Part shown: one piece after another, positions 35,677 to 45,184 of the stretch
How the letters are laid out: each line of letters starts with the position of its first letter
Numbering within the stretch: position 1 is the first letter of the stretch
DNA from: Pedobacter nutrimenti
GTDB lineage: Bacteria > Bacteroidota > Bacteroidia > Sphingobacteriales > Sphingobacteriaceae
Reading direction: 5' to 3'
Length of the DNA: 64,000 nucleotides
Assembly: GCF_003208655.1 (NCBI RefSeq)
Contig: NZ_QKLU01000004.1
Coordinates: forward strand, 682,001-746,000
Program-made: the position numbers and the translations under genes
The notes under the pieces: model-generated
Databases searched by the model: none
The model's input: only the letters and a program-made list of their open reading frames with translations
Told to the model about the DNA's origin: nothing

Positions 35677-36480
35677 TTATATAATTGCTGTTTTCAAATC
35701 TTCAACCTCATCGACCAATCCGTTTTTACGGACAATTTCGCGGGCCAGATTCAGATAATTAATCGCTCCCTTGCAATTTGCATCGTGCATAATGACAGAT
35801 ACACCATAACTTGGGGCTTCACTTAAACGTGTATTGCGTTGTATAATGGTTTCAAATACCAGGTCCTGGAAATGGGTCCTGACCTCTTCAACCACCTGGT
35901 TGGAAAGGCGTAGGCGCACATCGTACATGGTCAGTAAAATGCCTTCGATTTCCAGTTCAGGGTTCAGTCTGGTTTGGACAATTTTTATGGTGTTGAGTAA
36001 TTTACCCAGCCCTTCCAATGCAAAATACTCACACTGAACGGGAATGATCACAGAATTTGCCGCTGTTAAAGCGTTAATGGTAATCAGACCCAGCGAAGGA
36101 GAACAGTCAATGATGATAAAATCGTACTGGTCTTTTACTTTTTCCAGTACCGCTTTCATTTTATATTCCCTGCTGCTGAGGTTGATCATTTCAATTTCTG
36201 CCCCGACAAGGTCAATATGCGCAGGCAATAGGTCAAGATTCGGTGTATCGGTTTTTTGTATCGCTTCAGAAGGCTCTACATCATTAATGATACATTCGTA
36301 AATGCTGTTTTTGATATTCCTTGGATCAAATCCAATACCGGAAGTGGAATTGGCCTGAGGATCTGCATCGACCAATAAGGTCCTGTACTCTAATACGGCT
36401 AAGCTAGCGGCTAAATTTATAGAAGAAGTGGTTTTACCAACCCCTCCCTTTTGATTCGCTAATGCAATAATTTTACTCAT
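35677..36480 (-). CDS. parA: Chromosome partitioning ATPase ParA (Soj-like)
   Basis: Deviant-Walker ATPase that binds DNA and drives chromosome origin segregation with ParB. Residues 7-22 hold the motif ANQKGGVGKTTSSINL with the signature lysines, followed by DADPQANST (about 41-49) and the Walker B strand FIIIDCSPSLG. The 267-residue length without an N-terminal DNA-binding extension marks it as chromosomal type Ib-like/Soj. It is the first gene of the par run. The 182-bp upstream gap carries a promoter box and a dyad, annotated separately. Confidence 0.97.
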   Translation of the reverse strand: MSKIIALANQKGGVGKTTSSINLAASLAVLEYRTLLVDADPQANSTSGIGFDPRNIKNSIYECIINDVEPSEAIQKTDTPNLDLLPAHIDLVGAEIEMINLSSREYKMKAVLEKVKDQYDFIIIDCSPSLGLITINALTAANSVIIPVQCEYFALEGLGKLLNTIKIVQTRLNPELEIEGILLTMYDVRLRLSNQVVEEVRTHFQDLVFETIIQRNTRLSEAPSYGVSVIMHDANCKGAINYLNLAREIVRKNGLVDEVEDLKTAII

Positions 36481-36552
36481 TTATCTTTTTAAAAATTACC
36501 TTTTATTTACCTGAAGCTTGATTATACTTGATTTTTTTACACCAAAAAATGC

Positions 36553-36632
36553 TATTTTTGTATGAATCAGGCACTTTTTAACGATTAGCTAAGATACAAA
36601 CTTATTGCCATATATGGCGACAATGCAATAAG
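36553..36632 (+). promoter_or_regulatory. Promoter box and downstream dyad between parA and the FMN reductase gene
   Basis: TATTTTTG (36553-36560) fits the -7 consensus, with TTG 22 nt upstream. About 40 bp downstream lies a perfect 8-bp inverted repeat, CTTATTGC (36601-36608) and GCAATAAG (36625-36632), with CATATATG inside the loop. The dyad would be in the leader of the FMN reductase mRNA and could be an operator or a hairpin. It does not match the usual parS consensus. Confidence 0.35.
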
Positions 36633-36662
36633 TGTTTTAAACATCTTATTAACAATTTTTAC

Positions 36663-37184
36663 ATGGTTACCATCATATCAGGAACAAACAGAGCTCATAG
36701 TAATACGCTCAGAATCGCAAAATATTATCAAAAGGTTTTAAAGCTTAAAGGCCTTGAGACCCAGTTGCTGAGCCTGGAAGAACTTCCCGACACCCTGATT
36801 AAAACAGATCTTTATGGCAACAGAAGCGAGGCTTTCAAACCCATACAGGAACTGGTGGCCAAAACAGAAAAGTTTTTGTTTGTCATTCCGGAGTACAACG
36901 GTAGTTTTCCGGGGGTATTGAAAACATTTATAGATGCCTGTAATTTTCCTGAAAGTTTTTACAATAAAAAAGCTTGCCTGGTGGGTATTTCTTCGGGAAA
37001 ATATGGCAACATCAGGGGCGTGGACCATTTTGCAGGTATCTGCAGTTACCTGCATTTGCACGTGATGCCGCTTCGCATCCATGTTTCGGCCATTAAACAG
37101 GAAATGAATGAAGATTTTGAATTTTTTAAAGAAGATACCCTGAAATTCACTTCAGAGCAAATGGACAAGTTTATTGCTTTTTAA
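36663..37184 (+). CDS. NADPH-dependent FMN reductase family protein
   Basis: Flavodoxin-fold flavoprotein of 173 residues. Typical segments are ISGTNRAHSNTLRIA (phosphate-binding loop for FMN), FVIPEYNGSFPGVLKTFIDA and the region GISSGKYGNIRGVDHFAGIC. Members reduce FMN, quinones, azo dyes or chromate with NAD(P)H, and the physiological substrate cannot be read from sequence. Its stop overlaps the end of the convergent downstream gene by 4 bp. Confidence 0.93.
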   Translation: MVTIISGTNRAHSNTLRIAKYYQKVLKLKGLETQLLSLEELPDTLIKTDLYGNRSEAFKPIQELVAKTEKFLFVIPEYNGSFPGVLKTFIDACNFPESFYNKKACLVGISSGKYGNIRGVDHFAGICSYLHLHVMPLRIHVSAIKQEMNEDFEFFKEDTLKFTSEQMDKFIAF

Positions 37185-37636
37185 ACCCCAAAACTCATCC
37201 AGTTTTTCCCCTCTGTACCAAAAACAAAATAGCCCGGATAAAGGATCTCGGCCAGGTCTTCCAGTATAGAAACCAGGTACTGTGGATCCTTGAAATCGCC
37301 GTTTAAAGTGTCCATCAAATAAAGACGGCTAAATTCCACGGCAGGCCATTCTTTTTCCAGCAAGGCCGGAACAGCCCCCATAAGCCCGGTCATTCCCTGT
37401 AGCTGGTCCTGATAAATCAGCACCCGGGCCAGGACCGGTGCAGCAACAACATCCCCCCCCGCAATCGTCAAAAGTTCATTCAGTAAGGGATTGACCTCAT
37501 TATCGCTGTTCAAAACAATCAGGGGAACCCGGTCCATAAATTTAATCTTATGCCCTATGATATCTACCCGGTCCTGAAGCTGTTCTTTCAGAAATTCATC
37601 CTTAACATTATTTATAGCGGCATTTAAAAAAGACAT
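37181..37636 (-). CDS. Small cytoplasmic protein resembling part of a cobalamin/siderophore-binding fold
   Basis: A 151-residue protein with no signal peptide or membrane segment. I do not recognise a named family with certainty. The C-terminal part, WPAVEFSRLYLMDTLNGDF followed by DPQYLVSILEDLAEILYPGY (about 95-135), resembles the last lobe of BtuF/FhuD-type periplasmic binding proteins. The middle part (PLIVLNSDNEVNPLLNELLTIAGGDVV) resembles the preceding strand and helix. A lone half-domain in the cytoplasm is unusual. A TACTTTTG -7 box lies on the minus strand at 37660-37667, 24 nt before the start, so it has its own promoter. Confidence 0.75.
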   Translation of the reverse strand: MSFLNAAINNVKDEFLKEQLQDRVDIIGHKIKFMDRVPLIVLNSDNEVNPLLNELLTIAGGDVVAAPVLARVLIYQDQLQGMTGLMGAVPALLEKEWPAVEFSRLYLMDTLNGDFKDPQYLVSILEDLAEILYPGYFVFGTEGKNWMSFGV

Positions 37637-37659
37637 ATCGTTTTATTTGTTACTTTGTG

Positions 37660-37667
37660 CAAAAGTA
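37660..37667 (-). promoter_or_regulatory. -7 promoter box for the small binding-fold-like gene
   Basis: TACTTTTG on the minus strand matches TAnnTTTG, 24 nt upstream of ATG 37636. The sequence around it (TTACTTTTGCACAAAGTAA) is also an imperfect dyad. No clear -33 TTTG is visible. Confidence 0.45.
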
Positions 37668-37721
37668 ACAAAAGTTTAAGAGCCTGTTTAAAATTTAAGC
37701 GCCTCTCCTATTTTTATTCCT

Positions 37722-39344
37722 ATGCACAAAGCTTTTTACTGGATCCTGCTTCTTCCTTTGTTTTTCTCCTGCGGTAAATCTTCCGGCCCCGGGGACAAAA
37801 AAGTTTTTAACCTCAATCTTGACCAGAACGTTACTTCAATGGACCCGGCTTTTGCACGCAACCAGAACGCCATCTGGATGATCAACCAGGTATTTAACGG
37901 GCTGGTACAAATTGACAGCAACCTGAATACCGTTCCGTGTATTGCCAAAAGCTGGACGGTTTCCGAGGATGGTTTGCTGTATATATTTAAACTCCGCAAT
38001 GACGTCTTTTTTCATAATGACCCTTTATTCGAAAATGGCAAGGGCAGAAAAGTCCTGGCCAGTGATTTTGTTTACAGCTTCAACCGGCTCATCGATCCGA
38101 AGGTGGGTTCTTCCGGCAGCTGGATCTTTAGCGATAAGGTTAAAGATGGCAACAGCTTTACCGCAGTCAATGACAGTACCTTTCAAATCCGTCTGGCCAA
38201 GCCCTTTCCAGCTTTCCTGAGCCTGCTTACCGCCCAGTACTGTTCGGTTGTACCCAGGGAAGTTGTAACGCATTACGGCAAAGATTTTCGCAGCCATCCC
38301 ATTGGAACTGGCCCTTTCAAATTCAAATACTGGAAAGAGGACGAAATTCTGGTTTTGCTTAAAAATGAAAATTACTGGGAAAAACAGGGGCATCAGCAAC
38401 TCCCCTATCTGGATGCAGTAAAAGTTACTTTTATCAGTGACAAACAAAGCGCCTTTATGAATTTTATCAAAAAAGACCTCGACTTTTTTGATAAGGTCGA
38501 CGGGAGTTACCGGGATGATATTTTGACCAAAAGCGGTAAAATGACGCACAAATACCAGGGGAAATTCCAGCTGAAAAAAGGGGCCTATCTTTGTACGGAA
38601 TATCTTGGCATTTTGGTGGACACCACCAAATCCATTGTCAAAAATTCTCCTTTAAAGTATAAAAAAGTAAGGCAGGCCATTAATTATGCAATAGACCGGA
38701 AAAAACTGATCAAATATTTACGCAACAGTATTGGGGTGCCTGCAAATGCTGGTTTTGTACCCGCCGGGATGCCAGGCTTTGACAGCACAAAAGTACGGGG
38801 TTACCATTACGATCCTGAAAAAGCAGCAAGGCTCTTGGCTGAGGCCGGCTACCCTGGCGGTAAAGGCTTACCACAGATTACCCTGAGTACTTCTACCACC
38901 TATAAAGACCTGATCGAATTTATTCAGGAAGAACTGAATGCACTGGGGATTAAGGTTAAGGTCGATACCAGTCCCAATGCGAGTTTAAGGGATATGATGT
39001 CCAAAAATGAAGTCAACTTTTTCAGGGGTTCCTGGATTGCAGATTATCCGGATGCAGAAAATTACCTCTCGGTATTTTATTCCAAAAACAGGGTACCCTT
39101 TGGGCCTAATTATACCGGTTATTTTAATGCAACCTTTGACCGGCTATTTGAACAAAGTTATTATGAGCGCAATGTAGAAAAACGTTACGCCCTTTATCGG
39201 CGCATGGACAATATGGTCACCGAAAATGCTTCTATTGTCCCCGTTTATTATGACCAGTCGGTCATCATGTTGCAAAACAACATCTCTGGTTACCTCATGA
39301 ACGCCCAGAACCTGATGGTTCTTAAACAAGTAAAAAAGCAATAA
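37722..39344 (+). CDS. ABC transporter substrate-binding lipoprotein, family 5 (peptide type)
   Basis: Periplasmic solute-binding lipoprotein of 540 residues, of the DppA/OppA type that delivers oligopeptides to an ABC permease. The lipobox is FFSC (Cys17). Family-5 signatures include TSMDPAFARNQNAIWMINQVFNGLV, the cluster AKSWTVSEDGLLYIFKLR, SDFVYSFNRLIDP, PIGTGPFKF and VRQAINYAIDRKKLIKY. No permease or ATPase gene is adjacent, so it either works with a distant transporter or scavenges alone. A strong terminator follows directly. Confidence 0.93.
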   Translation: MHKAFYWILLLPLFFSCGKSSGPGDKKVFNLNLDQNVTSMDPAFARNQNAIWMINQVFNGLVQIDSNLNTVPCIAKSWTVSEDGLLYIFKLRNDVFFHNDPLFENGKGRKVLASDFVYSFNRLIDPKVGSSGSWIFSDKVKDGNSFTAVNDSTFQIRLAKPFPAFLSLLTAQYCSVVPREVVTHYGKDFRSHPIGTGPFKFKYWKEDEILVLLKNENYWEKQGHQQLPYLDAVKVTFISDKQSAFMNFIKKDLDFFDKVDGSYRDDILTKSGKMTHKYQGKFQLKKGAYLCTEYLGILVDTTKSIVKNSPLKYKKVRQAINYAIDRKKLIKYLRNSIGVPANAGFVPAGMPGFDSTKVRGYHYDPEKAARLLAEAGYPGGKGLPQITLSTSTTYKDLIEFIQEELNALGIKVKVDTSPNASLRDMMSKNEVNFFRGSWIADYPDAENYLSVFYSKNRVPFGPNYTGYFNATFDRLFEQSYYERNVEKRYALYRRMDNMVTENASIVPVYYDQSVIMLQNNISGYLMNAQNLMVLKQVKKQ

Positions 39345-39382
39345 AAAAAGGCCTTTCGCATCTATACGAAAGGCCTTTTTTT
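39343..39382. terminator. Bidirectional terminator between the peptide-binding lipoprotein and TonB-receptor genes
   Basis: Perfect 16-bp stem (39343-39358 and 39367-39382) built on AAGGCCTTTCG / CGAAAGGCCTT with an 8-nt loop and A/T runs at the base. It serves both convergent genes. Confidence 0.9.
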
Positions 39383-39399
39383 ATTTCAGGTATTGTGGC

Positions 39400-41805
39400 T
39401 TATTTTCCTTGTCCGCCAATACCACCTTGTCCCTGCTGTTCACCTTGCTTAATGTCATCATTGTTGATTTTTTTCTTCTGGGTGAATTTCAGTTTACCAA
39501 AGTTATAACTGAAGTTGATTCCAAAAGAACGCAACGGATAATGAATGTTCGTGCTTTGATTTGAAGTGGCAGTGGTGTTTACGGTATTGATCACCAGGTC
39601 CCTGTTAAACGGATTTAAAACATTTAATCCGATAGTCGCTTTTTTGTTCAGGATCTCTTTCTTAACCGCAGCCCCGTAGAAATACATTTTATCTGTTCTT
39701 CCCTGGAAAGTACGGCGCGGCGAATTGATCACGCCCCAAAGCTCTGTGCTCCAGCCACCAGATAAAGCATAGGCAGAACGGGCAAAAGCAGTATAGTTTA
39801 AAAAGGTACCTGTTTTAATATGGTCCGCAGGATTGGTTACATCATAGGTGTTCATTCCAAAGTTACCCATCAGCGTCCATTTTGGTTTTGGATTGTAAGA
39901 GGCAAATACGTTAAAACCATAAGACTGGCTGGTACCTACGTTGATGTAGGTGGTCAGGTTTTTGTTCACACCTCCCTCAATAATAGGATTAATAGAGCTT
40001 TCTATCACATCCTGTGTTCTGCGGTAAAAAACAGATGCATTAATTACAGATCCTTTAATGTAGGTGGAATAACCCAGCTCCATATTATCTGTCAGTTCGG
40101 GCGCCAGATTCGGATTACCTTGTACCGGATTGAACACGTCACTTTCATTTCTGAAAGGGTTCAGATAAAAAAGACTTGGACGTTGTACCCTTCTGTTATA
40201 GCTTGCTTTAATCGTGGTCATGCCTTTAATTGTTTTGGAAACCACTACACTCGGGAACAGGTTAAAATAATCGTTCCCAGCTCCGGCAGCATTGATTTTA
40301 GTATATTCTGCCCTTAAACCCGCTTTAGCAGATATTTTTGGCGTAATTTTAAATGCAAGTACTCCATAGGCAGCCCCTACATTCTGGTCATAGTCAAAAT
40401 TCTGACCTGATCCCTGACCATAGTCACTGATGATGTTCCTGAAAATCCCTTTCATACCGGTTTCCAAAGTGGTGGTTTTGCTGAAGGGATAAGTATAATC
40501 AGCCTGCACGGTGTATTCGTTGTTTTTACCGGTATTGTTTCCCTTAATAATCAGATCGGGCTGATTAGGGTTGCTGAAAATGTTGGTAAAATCACTTCCG
40601 TTTCTTCCTGTGGAAAGCTGTGCAGATAAGGTAAATTCTTCTCCTTCTTTTTTAGAAGTCTTTTTATAGTCTACGTTCCAGTCCAGGTTATTGAAACTCA
40701 TGTCCATATCCCTGCTGTTGTGTGAAACCACTCCATTGGTGACCACCTCATACAATCCAGGCCCACCATTGGAAAAGTGATTGTATTTTACACTGCTGCT
40801 AATGTTGTTATAGGCATTGATGTCATAATCCAAACCCCCACTCCCATTATAACCAACCCTTGACCAGTCGGAGTAACCAGTCTGGGAAGTGGTGTTATTT
40901 ACGCCATTGATCACTGCATTGTTTAAAACAACCACGCTTGATTTTTGAGGATAAGCCTGGTTCAGACCTAAGCTGGTGGTTACAGACAAACGGCCAGTTT
41001 TAGCGTTCAGGTTAAAAGCACCATTATTGGAACGGGTACCCGCCGAAGCATTTACACTTCCGCTCACACCTTCTGCTGTTTTTTTCTTGGTGATGATGTT
41101 GATGATCCCACCGGAACCCTCTGCATCGTATTTTGCAGATGGGCTGGTGATCACCTCTACACTTTTGATCTGCTCGGCAGGGATCATTTTCAAGGCATCC
41201 GCAACGCTGTTTGCCATTGTTCCCGATGGTTTTCCATTGATCAGTACCCGCACTGCACTTCCGCGCATCTGCACATTTCCATTAATGTCTACAGAAAGCA
41301 TAGGTACTTTACGCATCACATCTGTAGCATCCCCACCTGCATTGGTGATGTCCGCTTCAGCATTATAAACCAGTTTGTCCACCTTATTTTCGATCATGGC
41401 CTTTTGTCCGGTAATTTCCACTTCTTTCAGGTTACCTGAGGTTGGGGAAAGCAAAATGGTTCCTGCATTCAGATCGGGGCGCTCAGGTGTTGTTTTCACC
41501 ATAACCGTTTTTGTTTTATACCCCATAAAGCCCAGGGTGAGCTTGTACTGATCAGGTGCAACATTTTGAAGCACGGCCTTTCCTTTGTCGTCCGTTATGG
41601 CGCCATTCACAGACTTGTTGTCCTTTACTTTAATCAGGGCGACAGTAGCATAGTCTACAGGTTTTCTGGTGATGGAATCCAGCACAACCGCAGTGATCTT
41701 TCCGGTTACGGTAACCTTACTTCCACCTCCCATGGCCATTGGAAACTGCGCTTTGGCACTTAACATCATGACCAGCCCTATAAACAATAGTAAAACTCTT
41801 TTCAT
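39400..41805 (-). CDS. TonB-dependent receptor-like outer membrane protein with carboxypeptidase regulatory domain
   Basis: Outer membrane beta-barrel receptor of 801 residues. A signal peptide (about 1-19) leads into a carboxypeptidase-regulatory domain (about 32-125, DSITRKPVDYATVALI) and a plug (about 135-240, with VMRKVPMLSVDINGNVQMRG, VRVLINGKPSG and YDAEGSGGIINIITKKK). The rest is barrel. The C-terminal tail is unusual in being Gln/Gly-rich (GEQQGQGGIGGQG). It differs from SusC and has no SusD partner nearby. Ligand unknown. A 430-bp gene-free region with phased repeats lies upstream. Confidence 0.93.
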   Translation of the reverse strand: MKRVLLLFIGLVMMLSAKAQFPMAMGGGSKVTVTGKITAVVLDSITRKPVDYATVALIKVKDNKSVNGAITDDKGKAVLQNVAPDQYKLTLGFMGYKTKTVMVKTTPERPDLNAGTILLSPTSGNLKEVEITGQKAMIENKVDKLVYNAEADITNAGGDATDVMRKVPMLSVDINGNVQMRGSAVRVLINGKPSGTMANSVADALKMIPAEQIKSVEVITSPSAKYDAEGSGGIINIITKKKTAEGVSGSVNASAGTRSNNGAFNLNAKTGRLSVTTSLGLNQAYPQKSSVVVLNNAVINGVNNTTSQTGYSDWSRVGYNGSGGLDYDINAYNNISSSVKYNHFSNGGPGLYEVVTNGVVSHNSRDMDMSFNNLDWNVDYKKTSKKEGEEFTLSAQLSTGRNGSDFTNIFSNPNQPDLIIKGNNTGKNNEYTVQADYTYPFSKTTTLETGMKGIFRNIISDYGQGSGQNFDYDQNVGAAYGVLAFKITPKISAKAGLRAEYTKINAAGAGNDYFNLFPSVVVSKTIKGMTTIKASYNRRVQRPSLFYLNPFRNESDVFNPVQGNPNLAPELTDNMELGYSTYIKGSVINASVFYRRTQDVIESSINPIIEGGVNKNLTTYINVGTSQSYGFNVFASYNPKPKWTLMGNFGMNTYDVTNPADHIKTGTFLNYTAFARSAYALSGGWSTELWGVINSPRRTFQGRTDKMYFYGAAVKKEILNKKATIGLNVLNPFNRDLVINTVNTTATSNQSTNIHYPLRSFGINFSYNFGKLKFTQKKKINNDDIKQGEQQGQGGIGGQGK

Positions 41806-42082
41806 ATTAACTTATTCTATTTTTTCAATTAGTCTGCGCAAGGTAGATTTTGTTACACACCCGGGAAACAGATTTCTGACAGGAGATCAAAAATAAACGG
41901 TGAATGGTAGAAAAGACCCGGTGAAAAAAAGAGCATCCTCCAGAATATCTGGGCAAAAGACCTTGCATTTGGATTAATTCTAAATTTAAGACAACATCAA
42001 TATGGCCCTGGTAAAAGGATTGTGACAACAGGAATTCTACTCGGGCCCAATAGGGATTTCGCTCGGATTTTACAGAGGCCAG

Positions 42083-42126
42083 GTCCGGGTAAAGTCCGGG
42101 TAAAATCTCTATAATGTCCGGGTAAA
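42083..42126. repeat. Three helically phased 11-bp repeats GTCCGGGTAAA
   Basis: GTCCGGGTAAA occurs exactly at 42083-42093, 42094-42104 and 42116-42126, at intervals of 11 and 22 bp, so all copies face the same side of the helix. A partial fourth unit (GTCC) starts at 42127. It lies in the gene-free stretch 41806-42237, between leuS and the TonB-receptor gene; I see no coding region there. The core TCCGGG is shared with the repeat at 14911-14942. A transcription-factor site is the likeliest reading. Confidence 0.7.
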
Positions 42127-42180
42127 GTCCCTGTTATCTGTAGTTTTTTCCTAAAGCCCTCCCCATTTCGGTTCCCGCAA

Positions 42181-42208
42181 AAAGGGCAGTCTGTTTAGAC
42201 TGCCCTTT
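42181..42208 (-). terminator. Terminator after leuS
   Basis: Perfect 12-bp stem (AAAGGGCAGTCT / AGACTGCCCTTT) with a 4-nt loop. On the minus strand it is followed by TT after the T-rich arm. It lies 30 bp beyond the leuS stop. Confidence 0.85.
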
Positions 42209-42237
42209 ACCTGTTTTTTATACGTTCCGGTTGCGGC

Positions 42238-45045
42238 TTAAACCACCAGGTTTACAATCCTTCCTTTAACGACAATTACTTTTTTAGGCGTTTTTCCTTC
42301 CAGGTATTTCTGTACCTGTTCATCGGCAAGAACGGCCTCTTCAATTTCTTTGGCTTCAAGTGCAAGACTTAAATTCAGGTTTAACCTGGTTTTACCATTT
42401 ACAGAGACCGGGTAGCTGAATTCATCTTCCACCAGATAAGCCGGGTTAAATACCGGATAGGCTGCATAAGATAAAGTACCGGCATCGTGACCAAGCAGCA
42501 TCCAAAGTTCTTCACAAATGTGCGGGGCATAAGAAGACAACACAATCACCAGGTCTTCCAGCACCTGACGGTTTTTACATTTTAATTCGGTCAGTTCATT
42601 CACTGCAATCATAAAACTCGACACCGATGTATTGAAAGAAAACCGTTCAATATCATCCTGTACTTTTTTAATGATTTTATGCAGTGCTTTTAATTCTGTT
42701 TTGTGCGGAATGGTATCTGTGACATTAAATTCCCAGGCCTCGTTGTGGAACAGGCGCCAGAATTTACGCAGGAATTTGAAAACACCTTCGATGCCATTGG
42801 TGTTCCAGGGTTTGCTCTGCTCAAGTGGCCCAAGAAACATTTCGTACATTCTTAAGGTATCTGCGCCATAATTTTCAATCAGCACATCCGGGTTGACCAC
42901 ATTAAATTTAGATTTTGACATCTTTTCGACCTCTACCCCGCACAGGTATTTCCCGTTTTCCAGGATAAACTCTGCATCCTTAAATTCTGGCCTGAACAAT
43001 TTAAATTTCGGAATGTTCAGCACCTCATTTTCTACTATGTTAACATCTACATGCAGTGCCGAGGTTTTATAATTTCCTCTCAGTCCATGTGAAACCAGGG
43101 TATTGGTTCCGCGGCCCTGCTCATCGATAACCCGGTAAACAAAATTACTGCGGCCCTGGATCATTCCCTGATTGATCAGCTTTTTGAAAGGCTCTTCTTC
43201 CTGCACATAACCAAGGTCTTTTAAAAACTTATTCCAGAAACGGCTGTACAGTAAATGTCCGGTAGCATGTTCTGCCCCGCCGATATACAAGTCCACATCT
43301 TTCCAGTACTCAATGGCTTCCCAGGATGCAAACTCCTCCTGGTTCCTTGCATCCATATAGCGGTACCAGTACCAGCTGGAGCCTGCCCATCCCGGCATGG
43401 TACTCAGTTCGTATTCATACTTATCTTCATAGTTCCAGCCTTCGGCACGTCCCAATGGAGGTTCACCGGTTTCGGTTGGCAGGTATTTGTCAATTTCAGG
43501 AAGCAGTAAAGGCAGTTCTTCTTCTTTGATCAGGTAAGGAAGCCCATCTTTAAAATAAACAGGAATCGGTTCTCCCCAATAACGCTGACGCCCAAAAATG
43601 GCATCTCTCATGCGGTAATTGATCTTTGCCTTACCGGCTTGTTTATCTTCGAGCCACTGGTTTAAAAAGTTAATGGCTTCCTGGTAGTTCATGCCATTGA
43701 TCAGACCGGAATTGACGTATTTTCCTTCCTTGGTCGGATCGGCCTGCAGCTCCAGGTTTTGCTGGGCATCCAGAACCTGCACAATTGGCAATTGGAAATG
43801 GGTAGCAAAAGCCCAGTCCCGCTGGTCACCGCTTGGCACCCCCATTACCGCACCAGTCCCATATCCGGCCAGTACGTAATCTGCAATCCATAAAGGGATC
43901 CTTTCACCACTAACTGGGTTGACCACATAGCTTCCGGTAAATGCGCCCGAAACAGTTTTGGTATCGGCCATCCGGTCCAGTTCCGATTTCTTCTTGGTCT
44001 GGGCAATATAGCCCTCCACAGCCTCTTTTTGCTCTGGGCTGGTTAAACCGGCCACCAATTCATGCTCCGGTGCCAGAACCAGGTAAGACACTCCAAAAAT
44101 GGTATCGACCCGGGTGGTAAAGACCTCTATATAGTTTGCCGGAACGCCGGCATTTTCTGCTGTTTTTTCAATATTGAATTTTACACTTGCACCTACACTT
44201 TTCCCGATCCAGTTGCGCTGCATTTCTTTTACTGGCTCCGGCCAGTCTATGGTGTTGAGCCCCTGCAGCAAGCGTTCTGCATAAGCAGAAATCCGCATGC
44301 TCCACTGCATCATTTTTTTCTGTTCTACAGGATAGCCCCCACGCTCAGAAAAACCATCTTTCACCTCATCATTGGCTAAAACTGTTCCCAGGGCCGGGCA
44401 CCAGTTCACAGTGCTTTCCTTCAGATAAGTCATCCGGTATTTAAGCAGTTCCTTTTGTTTTTCTTCAGGGGACATGGTTGCCCAGTCGCTTGGTAAAAAG
44501 ACCTTTGTATCTTCATCACAAACCGCTTTCACATCTGCGCTTCCCGAAGCATTAAATTTTTCGATCAGCGTGGTGATGTCTTCTGCCCTGCCTGTTTCCA
44601 GGTTGTACCAGGAATTGAACAACTGCATGAAGATCCATTGTGTCCATTTATAATAACCCGCTTCGCTGGTCCTGACCTCCCTGCTCCAGTCAAAAGAGAA
44701 GCCAATCTGGTCCAGCTGCCTGCGGTAAGTGTTGATGTTTGCCTCTGTTGTAATTGCAGGATGCTGACCCGTCTGGATTGCATATTGTTCTGCCGGAAGA
44801 CCAAAAGAATCATAGCCCATCGGGTGAAGAACATTAAAACCTTTTAAACGTTTGTAACGGGAAAATATATCCGATGCGATATAGCCCAGCGGATGGCCTA
44901 CGTGTAATCCTGCTCCTGAAGGATAAGGAAACATATCCAACACATAAAATTTCGGCTTCGAAGTGTTTTGTTCGGCTTTAAATGTTTGGTTCTGTGCCCA
45001 GAACTCCTGCCATTTTTTCTCTATTTCTTTAAATTGGTAATCCAT
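42238..45045 (-). CDS. leuS: Leucyl-tRNA synthetase
   Basis: Class I aminoacyl-tRNA synthetase that charges tRNA-Leu in the cytoplasm, 935 residues. The HIGH signature appears as HVGHPLGY within [22 protein letters not shown] (about 37-58). The editing domain (CP1, about 290-490) contains [21 protein letters not shown] and [15 protein letters not shown] with its conserved Asp. The KMSKS signature is intact ([15 protein letters not shown]). The C-terminal anticodon-binding and LeuRS-specific regions follow. Length is somewhat greater than in E. coli, with an insert after the N-terminal catalytic part (about 140-205), as is usual in Bacteroidota. Confidence 0.98.
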   Translation of the reverse strand: MDYQFKEIEKKWQEFWAQNQTFKAEQNTSKPKFYVLDMFPYPSGAGLHVGHPLGYIASDIFSRYKRLKGFNVLHPMGYDSFGLPAEQYAIQTGQHPAITTEANINTYRRQLDQIGFSFDWSREVRTSEAGYYKWTQWIFMQLFNSWYNLETGRAEDITTLIEKFNASGSADVKAVCDEDTKVFLPSDWATMSPEEKQKELLKYRMTYLKESTVNWCPALGTVLANDEVKDGFSERGGYPVEQKKMMQWSMRISAYAERLLQGLNTIDWPEPVKEMQRNWIGKSVGASVKFNIEKTAENAGVPANYIEVFTTRVDTIFGVSYLVLAPEHELVAGLTSPEQKEAVEGYIAQTKKKSELDRMADTKTVSGAFTGSYVVNPVSGERIPLWIADYVLAGYGTGAVMGVPSGDQRDWAFATHFQLPIVQVLDAQQNLELQADPTKEGKYVNSGLINGMNYQEAINFLNQWLEDKQAGKAKINYRMRDAIFGRQRYWGEPIPVYFKDGLPYLIKEEELPLLLPEIDKYLPTETGEPPLGRAEGWNYEDKYEYELSTMPGWAGSSWYWYRYMDARNQEEFASWEAIEYWKDVDLYIGGAEHATGHLLYSRFWNKFLKDLGYVQEEEPFKKLINQGMIQGRSNFVYRVIDEQGRGTNTLVSHGLRGNYKTSALHVDVNIVENEVLNIPKFKLFRPEFKDAEFILENGKYLCGVEVEKMSKSKFNVVNPDVLIENYGADTLRMYEMFLGPLEQSKPWNTNGIEGVFKFLRKFWRLFHNEAWEFNVTDTIPHKTELKALHKIIKKVQDDIERFSFNTSVSSFMIAVNELTELKCKNRQVLEDLVIVLSSYAPHICEELWMLLGHDAGTLSYAAYPVFNPAYLVEDEFSYPVSVNGKTRLNLNLSLALEAKEIEEAVLADEQVQKYLEGKTPKKVIVVKGRIVNLVV

Positions 45046-45184
45046 TACAGCTATTCCTTAGATAGCGCGAAAATAATGAAATAATTTGAATCGTTAAGGC
45101 AAAGGCCAATGTTCGGGGCAAAAAGGGTCCATCTGTTTTTCAACAGCTTAAACAAGTCTTTTCCAGAAGTCCATTGCGGGTCCT

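Noticed and set aside
36601..36632. parS site near parAB
   Set aside because: The dyad does not match the TGTTNCACGTGAAACA-type consensus, so it is reported only as an unexplained inverted repeat.
41825..42028. 67-codon minus-strand reading frame in the gap before the TonB-receptor gene
   Set aside because: It has no protein-like pattern and no conserved context, so I treat the 41806-42237 gap as non-coding.
42083..42126. CRISPR-like array
   Set aside because: Units are only 11 bp with no spacers of constant size and no cas genes; a protein-binding array fits better.
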